The translations under genes were made by a program, and so were the position numbers. DNA of 17,247 nt. Source: Bacteroides sp. GTDB lineage: Bacteria > Bacteroidota > Bacteroidia > Bacteroidales > Bacteroidaceae. The stretch lies in the NCBI GenBank assembly GCA_030529405.1, contig JAUMWZ010000011.1, positions 2,680-19,926 of the forward strand, in the 5' to 3' direction. Position 1 is the stretch's first letter, and every line of letters begins with the position of its first letter. The notes below the pieces were generated by a model. The model saw only the letters and a program-made list of their open reading frames with translations, had not been told where the DNA came from and ran no database searches. Of this stretch, positions 16,076 to 17,247 are shown one piece after another.

Positions 16076-16125
16076 GAAAGGCTGTCCTTACTCAATAAAA
16101 ACGAGAAAGAGACGCCTTTCTTTTT
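16076..16125 (+). terminator. Strong terminator or attenuator hairpin between pyrE and the SRPBCC gene
   Basis: The long stem pairs GAAAGGC (16076-16082) with GCCTTTC (16114-16120). It continues through GTC/GAC, CTT/AAG and CTC/GAG with single-base bulges or mismatches, closing on a 9-base A-rich loop (16094-16102). That is about 16 pairs, followed by five U at 16121-16125. The next start codon is only 15 bp downstream. Confidence 0.8.
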
Positions 16126-16140
16126 ATAACAATAATTCTG

Positions 16141-16554
16141 ATGACAAAATTTGAGAGTACAGTAAAAAGCATTCCATTCAGTCAGGAAACAGTATACAAT
16201 AAGCTGTCTAACCTGAACAACATAGAAACCATAAAAGACAGAATACCAGAAGACAAGGTCAAAGACCTTACTTTCGACGAAGATAGCATAAGCGTTAGTG
16301 TGGCACCAGTAGGCAAAATCAAGATGAGAATTATTGAACGAGAGCCACACAAGTGCATAAAGTTTGAGTCGGAAGAAAGCCCTATGGCATTCAACGTGTG
16401 GATACAACTATTGCCAAACGGCGACAGTTCGGCAAAGATGAAAATAACACTTGGAGTAGATGTAAACCCATTCATGAAGGCGATGATACAAAAACCATTG
16501 CAAGAGGGAGTAGAAAAGTTGGCAGAAGTGTTGTCAATGGTAAACTATCAGTAA
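16141..16554 (+). CDS. Small SRPBCC (START-like) domain protein
   Basis: A 137-residue protein with the helix-grip pattern of the SRPBCC/polyketide-cyclase superfamily. It opens with MTKFESTVKSIPFSQETVYNKLSNL, typical of these single-domain proteins. Antiparallel strands follow (ISVSVAPVGKIKMRIIEREP, CIKFESEES, FNVWIQLLPNGDSSAKMKITLGVDV), and then a C-terminal helix (MKAMIQKPLQEGVEKLAEVLSMV). Members bind hydrophobic ligands, but no ligand can be named here. No signal peptide, so cytosolic. A homologue next to pyrE is common in Bacteroidales as I remember it. Because a strong hairpin lies just upstream and no promoter is obvious, expression probably depends on read-through from pyrE. Confidence 0.8.
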   Translation: MTKFESTVKSIPFSQETVYNKLSNLNNIETIKDRIPEDKVKDLTFDEDSISVSVAPVGKIKMRIIEREPHKCIKFESEESPMAFNVWIQLLPNGDSSAKMKITLGVDVNPFMKAMIQKPLQEGVEKLAEVLSMVNYQ

Positions 16555-16594
16555 CAGACTAGGCTTTGCAAATAGCTTGACAGTGCAAACAACA

Positions 16595-16770
16595 CATTAA
16601 CAAGGCTTTTGCAAAGCATATATATCTTATTTTCAAACTGTATACAACCAACTTGCAAACCATATATAGCTGATTTGCAAGCTATATACAATGGTTTTGC
16701 ATATCCTATATAGCTTTTCTGCCAGGAGTGCATATCTGTTTCGCAAAGTGCATAACCTCAGATATCAAAC
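16595..16770 (+). repeat. 22-bp degenerate repeat array E (about 8 units)
   Basis: Units start at 16595, 16617, 16639, 16661, 16683, 16705, 16727 and 16749, keeping the 22-bp phase without slip. The core reads (C)ATATATAGCTGATTTGCAA in the best unit (16661), and several units share TTTTGCAAA or TTGCAAAC ends. The edge units are weak. The array fills much of the 435-bp gap between the SRPBCC gene and the tRNA genes; the rest (16771-16944) shows nothing I can name. Confidence 0.72.
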
Positions 16771-16944
16771 TAAGAGTTATCGACTTTTACTGCATCTGTC
16801 ATCTGCTGGCAACGGTAATATAAATCGCACGCAAACACACATTGTTTTGAGTGTCAAAAAGGTAGTGTTTTAGCGCAAACAGATAAGTTTTAGATTGATA
16901 AACCACTATACAAAAGCGCGAAACAGTAAAAAAAAGGCACAAAG

Positions 16945-16976
16945 TTTGGTCATCACAACTAAACCAATTATATTTG
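16945..16976 (+). promoter_or_regulatory. Promoter of the tRNA operon
   Basis: TTTG (16945-16948), exactly 20 bases, then TATATTTG (16969-16976) followed by C is a full match to the Bacteroidetes housekeeping promoter. Transcription would start near 16983, just before the tRNA-Gly 5' end at 16990. Confidence 0.85.
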
Positions 16977-16989
16977 CACCACAAAACAA

Positions 16990-17062
16990 GCGGAAATAGC
17001 TCAGTTGGTAGAGCATAACCTTGCCAAGGTTAGGGTCGCGAGTTCGAGTCTCGTTTTCCGCT
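16990..17062 (+). tRNA. tRNA-Gly (anticodon GCC)
   Basis: The acceptor stem GCGGAAA (16990-16996) pairs with TTTCCGC (17055-17061). The D-arm GCTC...GAGC, an anticodon loop TTGCCAA with anticodon GCC, and a T-arm GCGAG/CTCGT around TTCGAGT are all present. Discriminator T at 17062. CCA is not encoded and must be added. Confidence 0.96.
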
Positions 17063-17078
17063 CAACATAAAAATAGAT

Positions 17079-17163
17079 GCTTGGATGGTGGAATCGGTAG
17101 ACACGAGGGACTTAAAATCCCTTGGCCATTACGGCTGTGCGGGTTCAAGTCCCGCTCCGAGTA
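17079..17163 (+). tRNA. tRNA-Leu (anticodon TAA)
   Basis: An 85-nt class II tRNA with a long variable arm (TGGCCATTACGGCTG region). The anticodon stem AGGGA/TCCCT encloses the loop CTTAAAA, anticodon TAA. The T-arm GCGGG/CCCGC encloses TTCAAGT. The acceptor GCTTGGA pairs with TCCGAGT through G-T pairs at the first and fourth positions; the discriminator is A at 17163. CCA is not encoded. It lies 16 bp after tRNA-Gly and shares its promoter. Confidence 0.95.
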
Positions 17164-17177
17164 CAACAATTATTTTT

Positions 17178-17214
17178 AATCCCTTAGAAGTCTTTGACCT
17201 CTAAGGGATTTTTT
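17178..17214 (+). terminator. Intrinsic terminator of the tRNA operon
   Basis: AATCCCTTAGA (17178-17188) pairs with TCTAAGGGATT (17200-17210), with extra GTC/GAC pairing inside the loop, and runs into six T (17209-17214). It closes the Gly-Leu tRNA transcript 15 bp after tRNA-Leu. Confidence 0.9.
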
Positions 17215-17247
17215 ATTGCATCTAAATATACTGATAACATCTATCTC

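Noticed and set aside
16141..16554. SRPBCC protein as a toxin-antitoxin or polyketide enzyme
   Set aside because: No partner gene or active-site signature; it looks like a stand-alone housekeeping-neighbour domain protein.
2607..16770. Repeat units as tandem promoters giving TTTG (-33) and TAnnTTTG (-7) from adjacent units
   Set aside because: Adjacent units place successive TTTG elements 22 bp apart, whereas the promoter needs about 27-28, and the TA-to-TTTG distance in units is usually three bases, not two.

Overview
The window looks like chromosomal DNA from an AT-rich member of the Bacteroidales, possibly close to Porphyromonas; genus is not resolved. Supporting signs are an hmuY-hmuR-hmuS haem operon, a TonB-dependent receptor with an N-terminal carboxypeptidase-D-like domain, BamA followed by two Skp/OmpH genes, lipoproteins with charged residues after the lipobox cysteine, almost no Shine-Dalgarno sequences, and promoters of the Bacteroidetes type (TTTG, about 20 bases, TAnnTTTG). 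There are no insertion sequences, phage genes or CRISPR arrays.

Layout. (1) 1-5685, minus strand: a haem acquisition operon, hmuY (surface haem-binding lipoprotein), hmuR (TonB-dependent haem receptor) and hmuS (membrane-anchored CobN-like chelatase, running off the left edge). It has a recognisable promoter and a 28-bp near-perfect palindrome just upstream. (2) 6304-12338, minus strand: an outer-membrane biogenesis operon in the order DUF6242-type lipoprotein, uppS, bamA, ompH, ompH, ending in a strong intrinsic terminator. (3) 12697-13728, minus strand: ribD, divergent from prmC across only 53 bp. (4) 13782-16554, plus strand: prmC-recX (4-bp overlap), then pyrE and a small SRPBCC-domain gene separated by a strong terminator-like hairpin. 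(5) 16945-17214, plus strand: a textbook promoter, tRNA-Gly(GCC), tRNA-Leu(TAA) and a terminator.

How the genes work together. HmuY would capture haem at the surface, HmuR would import it, and HmuS would process the tetrapyrrole on the periplasmic side. The second operon supplies the undecaprenyl carrier lipid and the beta-barrel assembly machinery with its chaperones. The rest is housekeeping: riboflavin, release-factor methylation, recombination control, pyrimidines and tRNAs.

The most unusual signal is not a gene. Five of the intergenic gaps carry short arrays of a degenerate AT-rich repeat with a strict 22-bp period (about 4 to 8 units each). All run in the same direction on the plus strand although the neighbouring genes lie on both strands. 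I do not recognise this family.
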